Shown piece after piece: positions 33,885 to 41,871 of a stretch of DNA of 63,713 nt. The position numbers and the translations under genes were made by a program. Source of the stretch: Candidatus Bathyarchaeota archaeon B24 (GTDB lineage Archaea; Thermoproteota; CALKCG01; B24); the NCBI GenBank assembly GCA_001593865.1, contig LUCB01000006.1, positions 1 through 63,713 of the forward strand, in the 5' to 3' direction. Numbering within the stretch: position 1 is the first letter of the stretch; every line of letters starts with the position of its first letter. Below the pieces are notes generated by a model. The model was given only the letters and a program-made list of their open reading frames with translations. It did not search any database and had not been told where the DNA came from.

Positions 33885-34790
33885 ATGATACGCGTAGGTA
33901 TCGTAGGCTTCGATACGTCTCATGCTGTGGAATTTACCAAGAGACTTAACCACGTGGACGTAAGCGAGGAGTATTGGGTCAGAGGAGCTAGGGTCGTGGC
34001 CGGCTATCCAGGCGAGCCATCACCTGCGGCTTCTGAGGAGCTGTTGAACGAGAGAATCGAGGTCTTGAGGCGTTATGGTGTTAAGATCGTCGATAGCCCT
34101 GAGTCTCTGATAGGGATGGTGGACGCGGTCATGATCGAGTATAACGAGGGTGCTAAGCACCTCGAAGCTTCTAAGCCTTTCATAGAGGCTGGGTTGCCGC
34201 TTTTCATAGATAAGCCCCTAGCCTGCTCCATCGACGATGCTAAGGAGATATATCGTCTCGCGGAGTCTAGAGGTGTCCCGGTGTTCTCAGCCTCGTCTCT
34301 ACGCTACGCAGTCGAGGTTCAAAAGGTCAAAAACTCAGTAGACGAGGTGGGTAGGGTCTTAGGAGCCGACACCTACAGCCCAGGTATGATAGTTCCGTTC
34401 AACCCAGGCCTATTCTTCTACGTCATACACGCGATAGAGATGCTATACGCACTGATGGGTCGGGGCTGTAGGATGGTTAGGTGCTTCACCGAAGAACGCT
34501 GGGACTTTATAGTGGGCCGGTGGGTCGACGGCCGCATAGGCGTTGTAAGGGGTTTAAGACATGGTGGCTGGGGATACGGTTTCACGGCTTTCTGCGAGAA
34601 TAAGGTTGTATCCGCCACTATAAACACCGCCTATCTGTACACCGAGCTTCTGAAGAAGGTGGTCGAGATGTTCAAAACCGGAAAGCCGCCGATAGACCCC
34701 AAGGAGACGTTGGAGATAATCGCTTTCACCGAGAAAGCCATGGAGTCGGCTAGGTTGGGTAAAGACGTGGAGGTTCCCCGAGAGATTTGA
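33885..34790 (+). CDS. Gfo/Idh/MocA-family oxidoreductase
   Basis: NAD(P)-dependent dehydrogenase, usually acting on sugars or inositols. The 301-aa protein begins with a Rossmann strand (IRVGIVGFDTSHAVEF) and has the family EKP-like motif as FIDKPLACSIDDAKEI. The C-terminal alpha/beta domain (FYVIHAIEMLYALMG) supplies the substrate site. Its G-x-G-x-x-G is degenerate (GIVGFDTSH), common in some subfamilies. It heads a same-strand trio with a PQQ-like propeller and a glycoside hydrolase, suggesting sugar catabolism. Confidence 0.85.
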   Translation: MIRVGIVGFDTSHAVEFTKRLNHVDVSEEYWVRGARVVAGYPGEPSPAASEELLNERIEVLRRYGVKIVDSPESLIGMVDAVMIEYNEGAKHLEASKPFIEAGLPLFIDKPLACSIDDAKEIYRLAESRGVPVFSASSLRYAVEVQKVKNSVDEVGRVLGADTYSPGMIVPFNPGLFFYVIHAIEMLYALMGRGCRMVRCFTEERWDFIVGRWVDGRIGVVRGLRHGGWGYGFTAFCENKVVSATINTAYLYTELLKKVVEMFKTGKPPIDPKETLEIIAFTEKAMESARLGKDVEVPREI

Positions 34791-34853
34791 GATGAAAGGT
34801 CGAAAGGTCTAATAAGGTTAGGGTGGAGATTTCAACCATCGGAGGAATCGGTC

Positions 34854-36083
34854 TTGAAGTTTCTTATCGAGGAGCTTTGGAGCCTAGATGTCGGAGTCGG
34901 GCCTGCCGAGCATGGAGTCTATAAGTTTGGGTATCTCTGGCTTTCGCCTACGTTTCGAAACCAGGTTTGGAAGGTCGATCCTGCGACCGGTAAGGTTCTG
35001 CAGGTCTTCTCTATGCCGGGTAAGGTTTGGGGGGCTCCATGGGTCGATAGGGATGCCGTGTATTCTGCGTCGGATGACGGCTCGGTTAGACGGTTTACCC
35101 ACGACGGCGAAGTCGTATGGTCGGTTAACCCGGGGCTCGGAGGGTTTATAGCCGAGGCCATCGTTGAGGCTTGGAACAGGTATCTCGCGGTTCAGTTTCC
35201 TAACGGATTGGCTGTCTTGAGGAAATCCGACGGCGGCGTTGTATGGAGTATAGAATGGAGTCCCATAGTGAACTCGGGTCAGGAGCCGACTTTCACCCTC
35301 GACACGGGTCTTCTGTGGGTGTGTAAACCCACCGCTGAAGACAACCTTGAGGCCTATGACTTGCATGGTCGGAGGTTGCATAGGTTTACCCTCCCCAGCC
35401 CACCGACCACCTATGCGTGTCCACAAGTTTGGAATAACTTGATGGCCGTGGTCTGTAGAGACGACGTGGTGGTATTAGACCACGTAGAGGGTCGGATTCT
35501 ATGGTCTAGGAGATTTAAACCTGTGGAGTATGGAGGTAAAGAGTTTGCCGCGCTGGAGGGTGGTCCTAGGGTTATAACACCCGACGGCCGTCTCATAGTC
35601 TGGACTACTGATGGTGTTTTCCACTGCTTCGGTATGGAGACTGGTGCGGCTCTTTGGAGGCTCGACATGGTCGAGCTTGGCTATGCGTCGAGGGACTGTA
35701 ACGATCCGTGGGGCTACGCGGGCGGGGCCGCTGCAGACGGTGTCCTGGTCATACTCGGTAGAAATAACCTACCTGAGGGTTCTGGTAGTCCCTTCGAGTT
35801 CCGTAAGAACAGGCTTTTCCTGATAAACTACTTCGACGGCTCGATCGCCGCTGTTTCGAAGCCTAAGTATCAGATGGCTTGTTGCTGCAAGCCGTTGGTC
35901 GCAGGGGGGAGGGTGGTCATAGGAGGATGGTATGAGGATTCTGAAAACCGGAGATACGAAAACCGGTACTACTGCTGGAGACTGGGCCCGCTTGAAAACC
36001 GTAGGGTTCGGGATATCGACTATGAGTGGTTAGGCGGTTATCACCACGGAGGGTACAGCGTCGGGACGATCCTAGGAATCTAG
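34854..36083 (+). CDS. Cytosolic PQQ/WD40-like beta-propeller protein
   Basis: 409 aa with no signal peptide. About seven blades with Trp-rich PQQ-like repeats: KVDPATGKVLQVFSMPGK, RRFTHDGEVVWSV, LRKSDGGVVWSIEW, VVLDHVEGRILWSRRF and CFGMETGAALWRLD. Catalytic residues are not recognised. In this context (oxidoreductase before it, glycoside hydrolase 6 nt after it) it may bind or act on oligosaccharide, as some oligogalacturonate lyase-type propellers do, but that is inference. TTG start at 34854 after GGAGG. Confidence 0.65.
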   Translation: MKFLIEELWSLDVGVGPAEHGVYKFGYLWLSPTFRNQVWKVDPATGKVLQVFSMPGKVWGAPWVDRDAVYSASDDGSVRRFTHDGEVVWSVNPGLGGFIAEAIVEAWNRYLAVQFPNGLAVLRKSDGGVVWSIEWSPIVNSGQEPTFTLDTGLLWVCKPTAEDNLEAYDLHGRRLHRFTLPSPPTTYACPQVWNNLMAVVCRDDVVVLDHVEGRILWSRRFKPVEYGGKEFAALEGGPRVITPDGRLIVWTTDGVFHCFGMETGAALWRLDMVELGYASRDCNDPWGYAGGAAADGVLVILGRNNLPEGSGSPFEFRKNRLFLINYFDGSIAAVSKPKYQMACCCKPLVAGGRVVIGGWYEDSENRRYENRYYCWRLGPLENRRVRDIDYEWLGGYHHGGYSVGTILGI

Positions 36084-36089
36084 GTAAGG

Positions 36090-37676
36090 TTGTTTCAAGT
36101 GAAGCCTGTTCATAAGTGGGGTGTGTTCGAAGCGATATTCAGAAGCAAAGGCCGCTACGAGGATCCCCTTCGAGACGTGTCTGTCCGCTGCGTCTTCGAT
36201 TCGCCGAGCGATGGGGAAACGGTCATCGACGCGTTCTGGGATGGGGGAGATGAATGGAGAGTTAGGTTTATGCCCGATGAGGAAGGTACGTGGACGTATA
36301 GGACCGTATGTTCTAACGAGTGCGATAAGGGTCTTCACGGCCGGAGAGGCTCCTTCAAGGTAGTTTCCTACGACGGTGACAACCCGGTTTATAGGCATGG
36401 TCCTCTGAGGCTGTCAGACGACCGTAGGTATCTGATCCACGAAGACGGCACACCGTTTTTCTGGCTTGCAGATACCGCTTGGAACGGTGTGATAAAGTCT
36501 ACTCTGGACGAGTGGCGGGAGTATCTATCTTTTAGGAGGAGACAGGGTTTCACGGTTATCCAGTTCGTTATGACGCATTGGCGTGGAGGTCCATACGACC
36601 GGCTGGGTGAGAGGGCATATGAGGGGGATAAGCGTATAAAACGGTTGAACGTCGGGTTTTTTAGACGTATAGACCCTAAGTTTTCGATGCTGAACGAGTA
36701 TGGTTTTGTAGTGGCTCCCGTGCTTCTGTGGGCGATTTCAGATGAGATAAGTCCTGGCTACAGGCTATCGGATGAGAATGCTCTTCTGCTCGCCCGCTAC
36801 CTCGTAGCTAGGTACGGCGCCTACGTAGTCGTTTGGATACTCGCTGGGGACGGCGACTATAGGGGTGAGAAGGCTGAACGGTGGCGGCGTATCGGTAGGG
36901 CGCTTTTCCAAGGCAAGCGTAGGCAACCGGTTACTATGCATCCCGCCGGGAGGCATTGGGTTCTCCAGGAGTTCATAGGCGAAGAATGGTTTGACATAGT
37001 GGGCTATCAAAGCGGGCATGGGGTGGATGAGGAGGACCTTAGATGGCTTTGCTTCGGTCCGCCTAGTAGGGACTGGATGCTCAAGCCTCCGAGACCGTTC
37101 ATAAACCTAGAGCCTAACTACGAGATGCATCTAGCCTATAGAATACTCAAACCCATAACCCCTCACATGGTTCGTAGAGCGGCGTATTGGAGCCTCCTGA
37201 TAGCGCCTACCGCCGGTGTATCCTACGGTACGAACGGTGTCTGGTATTGGGCTGAGAAGCCTGAAACCCCCTTCGCCCATCCCAATGCAGGTGTGGCTAG
37301 GCCTTGGTGGGAGGCTATGCGGCTTCCAGGGGCTGAGGACATGGGTAGACTTAAACAGATATTTACCGAATTACCTTGGTGGCTTCTACGGCCTGACCCC
37401 GGGCTTTTGACGGAACAGCCTGGGCTTGAGAAGGTGGAACGTTTCGTAGCCGCTTCCAGAAGCCTAGACGGTGAGCTAGCAGTGATATATACGCCTGTGC
37501 GACAAGAACTGCGTTTAAACCTAGCGGGGTTGAAAAGACCGGTTAGAGCCGTCTGGGTCAACCCTAGAACCGGCGAGAAATCGAAGGAAAAGAAGATATC
37601 GGAGACCTGTACAACCGTTAAACCTCCTGGAGAAGGAGACTGGATACTAATCCTCCGCCACACATCCTCTTCATAA
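36090..37676 (+). CDS. DUF5060/DUF4038-type glycoside hydrolase (apiosidase-like)
   Basis: 528-aa protein in three parts. Residues 1-95 form a beta-sandwich like DUF5060 (VHKWGVFEAIFRSKG, FMPDEEGTWTYRTVCSN). A TIM barrel of about 105-440 resembles apiosidase-like DUF4038 (EDGTPFFWLADTAWNG, VIQFVMTHWRGGPYDR, ILAGDGDYRGEKAERW, FINLEPNYEMH). The C-terminal sheet is of the putative collagen-binding type. It lacks a signal peptide, so it would act on imported oligosaccharides. The likely acids are the Glu in NLEPNYE and an upstream Asp/Glu. Substrate unknown. Confidence 0.78.
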   Translation: MFQVKPVHKWGVFEAIFRSKGRYEDPLRDVSVRCVFDSPSDGETVIDAFWDGGDEWRVRFMPDEEGTWTYRTVCSNECDKGLHGRRGSFKVVSYDGDNPVYRHGPLRLSDDRRYLIHEDGTPFFWLADTAWNGVIKSTLDEWREYLSFRRRQGFTVIQFVMTHWRGGPYDRLGERAYEGDKRIKRLNVGFFRRIDPKFSMLNEYGFVVAPVLLWAISDEISPGYRLSDENALLLARYLVARYGAYVVVWILAGDGDYRGEKAERWRRIGRALFQGKRRQPVTMHPAGRHWVLQEFIGEEWFDIVGYQSGHGVDEEDLRWLCFGPPSRDWMLKPPRPFINLEPNYEMHLAYRILKPITPHMVRRAAYWSLLIAPTAGVSYGTNGVWYWAEKPETPFAHPNAGVARPWWEAMRLPGAEDMGRLKQIFTELPWWLLRPDPGLLTEQPGLEKVERFVAASRSLDGELAVIYTPVRQELRLNLAGLKRPVRAVWVNPRTGEKSKEKKISETCTTVKPPGEGDWILILRHTSSS

Positions 37677-37678
37677 TA

Positions 37679-38086
37679 TTATCGACTCTTAGACGTTAGC
37701 ATACGCTCCTCCCTAAGCTTTATGTCTATATCCATCGTCTCCGAGAGGGCTTCACTTATCATGAATGCGTAGAGTTTTCTATCTCTAACGACTACTTTCT
37801 CTCCCTCTGATAGGGCTTTGAGCCTCAGCTTCGGCGGTGCTCTATCCAAGGGAACTAGGTCTACGGGAATTCCAAGGGCGTCCTCAAGCATATTAGCCAA
37901 TCTGATGAACTCCTTCAAGTTTGGTTTAGGGTCGAGATAGACCCCGATATCTACATCCCTAACCAGCTCCCTTCTTCTCAAGGAGCCGAATAACACAGCT
38001 ATCTTCACCTCAGGTATAGAGGCGAATATCTGTCTCAAAGTTTCCAATACCTTCTCCGCCGAGACCCGGTAGTATCTTATGCTCAA
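37679..38086 (-). CDS. MNT-type minimal nucleotidyltransferase
   Basis: 135-aa protein with the pol-beta-like motif AVLFGSLRRRELVRDVDIGV (GS-x10-D-x-D). In MNT/HEPN toxin-antitoxin pairs the MNT protein AMPylates and neutralises a HEPN RNase. No intact HEPN gene adjoins it, only a short open frame ending in a TTGA overlap with its TTG start. A long C-terminal helix follows the core. It converges with the glycoside hydrolase (2-nt gap). Confidence 0.75.
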   Translation of the reverse strand: MSIRYYRVSAEKVLETLRQIFASIPEVKIAVLFGSLRRRELVRDVDIGVYLDPKPNLKEFIRLANMLEDALGIPVDLVPLDRAPPKLRLKALSEGEKVVVRDRKLYAFMISEALSETMDIDIKLREERMLTSKSR

Positions 38087-38178
38087 CCGAGAAATTCCTC
38101 CTCCACTTTCTTAAGAAGCTCTTCGACGCACTTAAAATCGCTTTCTATATTCTTTAGAGTTAAAGAAAGAGAAATTCG
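38083..38178 (-). pseudogene. 31-codon remnant coupled to the MNT gene
   Basis: An open frame after a stop at 38179-38181 encodes a helical, charged peptide (NIESDFKCVEELLKKVEEE). Its TGA overlaps the MNT start (TTGA), as translated upstream genes do in this genome. It has no ATG/GTG/TTG start near its beginning. It could be the tail of a decayed HEPN-like partner; this is only a suggestion. Confidence 0.25.
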
Positions 38179-38209
38179 CTAAGTCTCGGTTTCAATAGAG
38201 TGGATGTAT

Positions 38210-39121
38210 CTACCATATGGTTATTCCGAAGTATCCCGTTATAAACTTCAACGATACGTATAGAAAGTACACTCCAAATATAAGCTTCAGAGTGGCTGGT
38301 TTAAACCGCTTTATGATCGCCGCTCCTACTTGGGCGCCTATTATGGTTCCTAGGGCTAGTAGTAGACCCGCACCTATATCTACGAACCCTTGTAAAAGCT
38401 TTATCAAGCCCCCTACGAGCGCTAATGGTATCATAACCGCTAGCGAGGTACCCATAGTTACGTACACCGGGGCGTGGAAAAGATAGATCAAACCTGGGAC
38501 TAACGCATATCCCCCTCCTAATCCAGCTATCCCCGTGGTCACTCCTACTATGAAGCCAAATAGGCTTAATCCAAGCCGCGTTCCAGGTATACGACTATCA
38601 CTTATGGTAGGGATTTTGCCTCGAAATATCCCCTCTTTAATCATCCTTAAGGCCGGCCATAGGAAAACGATCCCAAGTATCAACCCAAGCAATTTCGTTT
38701 GAGTCGTTAAAAAAAGAAAGATCCATGAACCTAACAGAACGCCTAGCACACCTATTCCTCCAAGCCATAGTGTAGCCCTAACGTCGAGATTTTTCCTGAT
38801 TAAATGCCCATATCCCCCAGAGACAGCCGTGAAGATCACAGCGAAAAGAGTGGTTCCTACGGCTATAGGAGCTGGATAGTTCATCCAGAAATGTATCACA
38901 GGAAGCATGAGACTACATCCACCTGTACCTATAATACCGCCTAATAGACCGGCTGAAAACCCAACAACTACCATGACCAAACCGGAAAACATGTCTAAAG
39001 GCCTAACTTCCTCAGGGCGCTGATTCTGAGGTCTCGTAAAATAGTATCCTACCAAGGTGGCTATGAGGAGCAGAAGAAATATGGTAAAAGATTGGCTTTT
39101 CAGCAAGTTTTTCCAAACCAT
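38210..39121 (-). CDS. TauE/SafE-family anion exporter
   Basis: 303-aa membrane protein with about nine hydrophobic helices in two repeated halves, each with the family's glycine motif: VGFSAGLLGGIIGTGG and VGVTTGIAGLGGGYALVPGL. Such proteins export sulfite or organosulfur anions, or sulfate; the substrate is not determined here. It is divergent from an Lrp-like regulator that probably controls it. ATG at leaderless distance from its TATA box. Confidence 0.88.
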   Translation of the reverse strand: MVWKNLLKSQSFTIFLLLLIATLVGYYFTRPQNQRPEEVRPLDMFSGLVMVVVGFSAGLLGGIIGTGGCSLMLPVIHFWMNYPAPIAVGTTLFAVIFTAVSGGYGHLIRKNLDVRATLWLGGIGVLGVLLGSWIFLFLTTQTKLLGLILGIVFLWPALRMIKEGIFRGKIPTISDSRIPGTRLGLSLFGFIVGVTTGIAGLGGGYALVPGLIYLFHAPVYVTMGTSLAVMIPLALVGGLIKLLQGFVDIGAGLLLALGTIIGAQVGAAIIKRFKPATLKLIFGVYFLYVSLKFITGYFGITIW

Positions 39122-39140
39122 AGCGGTCTTTAATAGAGAC

Positions 39141-39149
39141 TTTATAAAC
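39141..39149 (-). promoter_or_regulatory. TATA box of the TauE-type gene
   Basis: Minus-strand GTTTATAAA lies 20-28 nt before the start codon. The whole 178-nt divergent region is strongly AT-rich and probably also holds sites for the adjacent regulator. Confidence 0.45.
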
Positions 39150-39266
39150 TTATATAAAATTTTTGTTTAGAAAATAAACTATTTTTACTACCAGTTGGAT
39201 GACCTAAGGCCTAGTAATTTTTTACTTTACTCAGATTATGGATTAGATTCAAAACTTTATATGGGT

Positions 39267-39277
39267 AAATTATTTAT
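39267..39277 (+). promoter_or_regulatory. TATA-like box of the Lrp-type regulator
   Basis: AAATTATTTAT lies 23-33 nt upstream of the ATG at 39300; AGGAGA sits just before the start codon. Confidence 0.4.
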
Positions 39278-39299
39278 CTTTTAAACGAGACTAGGAGAT

Positions 39300-39917
39300 A
39301 TGGACTTGGACGAGGTCGATAGGAAGCTTATATTACACTTAGTTAAAGATGGTAGAGCTACGCTCAAAGAACTTAGCGACGCAATAGGTTACACATCTAT
39401 GGGTGTCAAGAAGAGGCTTAACAGACTTCTTAAACAGGAGCTTCTCAAAGTTTCAGCTAGTGTAAACTTAGATAAGATGAACTGGGTTTCTATGCTTATT
39501 TTCATGGAGGTTGTGGATAAGGATTCTATGTACTCCATTTTAAACCGTTTCAGAGAGTGCCCGAGGGTTGTTTGGCTCTTCCCAGCCCTAGGTGGCTATA
39601 ACCTGATAGCCTTTATCGTAGCTGAGGATTATCGAACACTGCATTGTATATCGAGCGAGGGTTGCTCTATGAGAGGGCTCAACGGTGTTAGACGTATCGA
39701 GTTTTACCCGATTAGCAGCATCCTTTATGAACCGTTTATACCCTTGAGGCTCAACCTAGCTTATAGGAATCTTGATAAACCACCTTGTGGTATCGAATGT
39801 CCACCTTGTAGAAGCTATATTGAAGGTAAATGTGTAGGCTGTCCTGCTACGAAGTTCTACCGCTATAGATGGGGTCTCGGTAAGCGTTCTCGAAGGGCTA
39901 GAACTCGTGGGGTCTGA
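39300..39917 (+). CDS. Lrp/AsnC-type regulator with C-terminal cysteine cluster
   Basis: 205 aa. The N-terminal winged helix (DEVDRKLILHLVKDGRATLK, VKKRLNRLLKQELL) binds DNA, and a degenerate RAM-like domain follows. The C-terminus (163-181) carries Cys163, Cys167, Cys170, Cys178 and Cys181 (CGIECPPC and CVGCPATKFY), able to hold zinc or an Fe-S cluster. The Cys tail suggests metal or redox sensing. Divergent from the TauE-type exporter, its likely target. The 3' end overlaps the NifX-like gene by 20 nt. Confidence 0.8.
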   Translation: MDLDEVDRKLILHLVKDGRATLKELSDAIGYTSMGVKKRLNRLLKQELLKVSASVNLDKMNWVSMLIFMEVVDKDSMYSILNRFRECPRVVWLFPALGGYNLIAFIVAEDYRTLHCISSEGCSMRGLNGVRRIEFYPISSILYEPFIPLRLNLAYRNLDKPPCGIECPPCRSYIEGKCVGCPATKFYRYRWGLGKRSRRARTRGV

Positions 39918-40275
39918 ATTTGGGCTGATAGGGTCTGCTTACGAGTCTCCCCTCTAGGTAGGCTTCTACTATGTCTCTCACCTTACCTTGGGCACCTGTC
40001 ACGACTTTTATGCCGAACCTGTCGAACAAATCCATGGCCCTAGGGCCCATACCCATGGCAATAACCACGTCTACTCCTCGGTCTTTGAGATATCGGGGTA
40101 CGACGCCGGGCATGTGGCTTATAGCAGGGTTCTTTTCGACCTTAACATCGGCTATTCGGCCATCTTCGATGTCTACTAAAACGTAGTACGGTGCTCTTCC
40201 GAAGTGCTCGGCTACGTATGAGTCTAACCCGTCTCCGCTATCGGAGGGTATAGCTATCCTAACCATACACCGCAC
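39898..40275 (-). CDS. NifX/NifB-C-like dinitrogenase cofactor-domain protein
   Basis: 125-aa ribonuclease H-like fold protein of the COG1433 group: RIAIPSDSGDGLDSYVAEHF, GRAPYYVLVDIEDG, VDVVIAMGMGPRAMDLFDRF and GIKVVTGAQGKVRDIVEAYL. These bind Fe-S or Fe-Mo cofactors in nitrogen fixers, but in most archaea they act outside nitrogen fixation, and no nif genes are nearby. The start could be the Met at residue 4. Confidence 0.88.
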   Translation of the reverse strand: MRCMVRIAIPSDSGDGLDSYVAEHFGRAPYYVLVDIEDGRIADVKVEKNPAISHMPGVVPRYLKDRGVDVVIAMGMGPRAMDLFDRFGIKVVTGAQGKVRDIVEAYLEGRLVSRPYQPKFRPHEF

Positions 40276-40412
40276 CTGGAGTTTAATGAGCCATCGCCGA
40301 AAAATTAAGCTTTTTTCCTTCTACTCCACGTCCGAGGTAGCCGTAGACTTCGACTACGCATCCGTCAGGTTCTATGGTCGATGAACCGCTCTGCTAAGAA
40401 CTTGTTAAAAAA

Positions 40413-40423
40413 GGTTTAATTTA
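40413..40423 (+). promoter_or_regulatory. TATA-like box of the purine cluster
   Basis: GGTTTAATTTA lies 48-58 nt upstream of the purF GTG. The same AT-rich block reads as a TATA on the minus strand, so it may be bidirectional. Confidence 0.4.
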
Positions 40424-40470
40424 CCCCCAGGGTTAGCTGATCCCGGTTCAAGGAAGCAGGGTGGTTTCTA

Positions 40471-41871
40471 GTGGCTCCAAGGGAGGCCTGCGCGGTATTT
40501 TCAGCGTACTCTAGGTCGGCCGATGCAGATGTCTCAGGCCTGATATTCGGCGGTCTCCTAGCCCTACAGCATAGGGGTCAGGAGTCGGCCGGCATGACCG
40601 TTTTAAAGAATAATAGGCTTCTAACGTTCAAGGGAGTGGGGCTTGTGCTTCAAGTATTCGACCGAAATGTCCTGAAGGAGCTGAGGTCGCCTAGAGGCAT
40701 CGGACATGTAAGGTACTCGACCTACGGAGCTTCTGCCTTCAGAAACGCTCAACCCATAGAGTTCAACTCTAAGCCAAGGTTCGCCTTATGCTTCAACGGC
40801 ACTATAGTGAACTACGACGAACTCAGGACAGAGCTTAAAGGTAAGGGCTATCGGTTCGAGACGACTTCTGACTCAGAGGTTATAGGATATCTGATCTCGG
40901 ACGGTCTAAAGCACAATTCCACGCTCGTCGAGGCCATACGGTATGCGATGGATAAGCTCGAGGGAGCATACTCGGTGACTCTGTTATCCGAAGACGGTTC
41001 AATGGCTGTCTTCAGAGACCCCTATGGGTTCAGACCGCTGTGCATGGGATACATGAAGGACCTGGACGCCTATGTATTCTCATCCGAAACCGCCGGTCTA
41101 GACGCGGTAAACGCCTCGTTCATCGAAGACGTTCAACCAGGCTCGATAAAGCTCGTGGAAGATGGAAAAGTTAGAAGCGTGAAGGTATCAGAAAGTAGAC
41201 ACGCCCACTGCATGTTCGAATGGGTCTACTTCGCGCGTCAAGACTCCGCGATAGAAGGCATAGACGTTTTCGAGGTTCGGTGGAGACTTGGCGAAAAGCT
41301 TGCTGAGCTCAACCCCGTCGACGTAGACTACGTGGTCCCCGTCCCCGAGACCAGTAGGGTCGCGGCCTTAGGGTATTCGGCTAGGTCTGGTATACCGATC
41401 ATGGAGGGCTTCGGGGTTAACAGGTACGCCCTTAGGACGTTCATAATGCCTGCGAACAGAGGCTACTTTGCGAGGCTTAAACTCAACCCTCTCAAAAGGG
41501 TTTTGAAAGGTAAGCGTATAGTGCTCATAGACGATAGCATAGTGAGGGGGACGACGTCGAGGACCATAGTTTCGATGCTTAAGAAAGCAGGTGTAAAGGA
41601 GGTTCACCTCAAGATAACCTGTCCACCTCTGATAGCGCCGTGCTATATGGGTGTGGACTTCCCGACGTTCGAGGAGCTGATCGCCCACGGTAGGAGTGTA
41701 GAGGATATCCGAAGGGCCATAGGTGCCGATAGCTTAACGTATATGACGGTTGAAGGGTTGGTAGAAGCCATAGGCCTCCCTAGGGATGAGTTGTGTCTAG
41801 CCTGCTTGACAGGCATATATCCCGAGGGTATACGACCCAGGTTTAAGAGTAGAGAGGTGATCAAGAGGTGA
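40471..41871 (+). CDS. purF: Amidophosphoribosyltransferase PurF (glutaminase-active copy)
   Basis: First committed step of purine synthesis: PRPP plus glutamine to phosphoribosylamine. The 466-aa protein has a short propeptide and then catalytic Cys7 (REACAVFSAYS). Glutaminase residues follow in LQHRGQESAG, GHVRYSTYG, NGTIVNYDEL and SDSEVIG. The PRPP loop is VLIDDSIVRGTT. Four Fe-S cysteines of the Bacillus-type enzyme are seen (HCMFEWVYFAR, LIAPCYMGVD, LCLACLTG). GTG start. Stop overlaps the second purF (GTGA). Confidence 0.95.
   Translation: MAPREACAVFSAYSRSADADVSGLIFGGLLALQHRGQESAGMTVLKNNRLLTFKGVGLVLQVFDRNVLKELRSPRGIGHVRYSTYGASAFRNAQPIEFNSKPRFALCFNGTIVNYDELRTELKGKGYRFETTSDSEVIGYLISDGLKHNSTLVEAIRYAMDKLEGAYSVTLLSEDGSMAVFRDPYGFRPLCMGYMKDLDAYVFSSETAGLDAVNASFIEDVQPGSIKLVEDGKVRSVKVSESRHAHCMFEWVYFARQDSAIEGIDVFEVRWRLGEKLAELNPVDVDYVVPVPETSRVAALGYSARSGIPIMEGFGVNRYALRTFIMPANRGYFARLKLNPLKRVLKGKRIVLIDDSIVRGTTSRTIVSMLKKAGVKEVHLKITCPPLIAPCYMGVDFPTFEELIAHGRSVEDIRRAIGADSLTYMTVEGLVEAIGLPRDELCLACLTGIYPEGIRPRFKSREVIKR

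Noticed and set aside
39898-40275. Nitrogen-fixation locus
   Set aside because: Only a COG1433-type NifX-like domain is present, with no nifH/D/K/E/N/B genes around; these proteins are common in non-fixing archaea.
40283-40387. Minus-strand mini-ORF (about 34 codons) before the NifX-like gene
   Set aside because: It has an odd but coding-looking composition, but no canonical start codon and no recognisable relation; too little evidence to call a gene.
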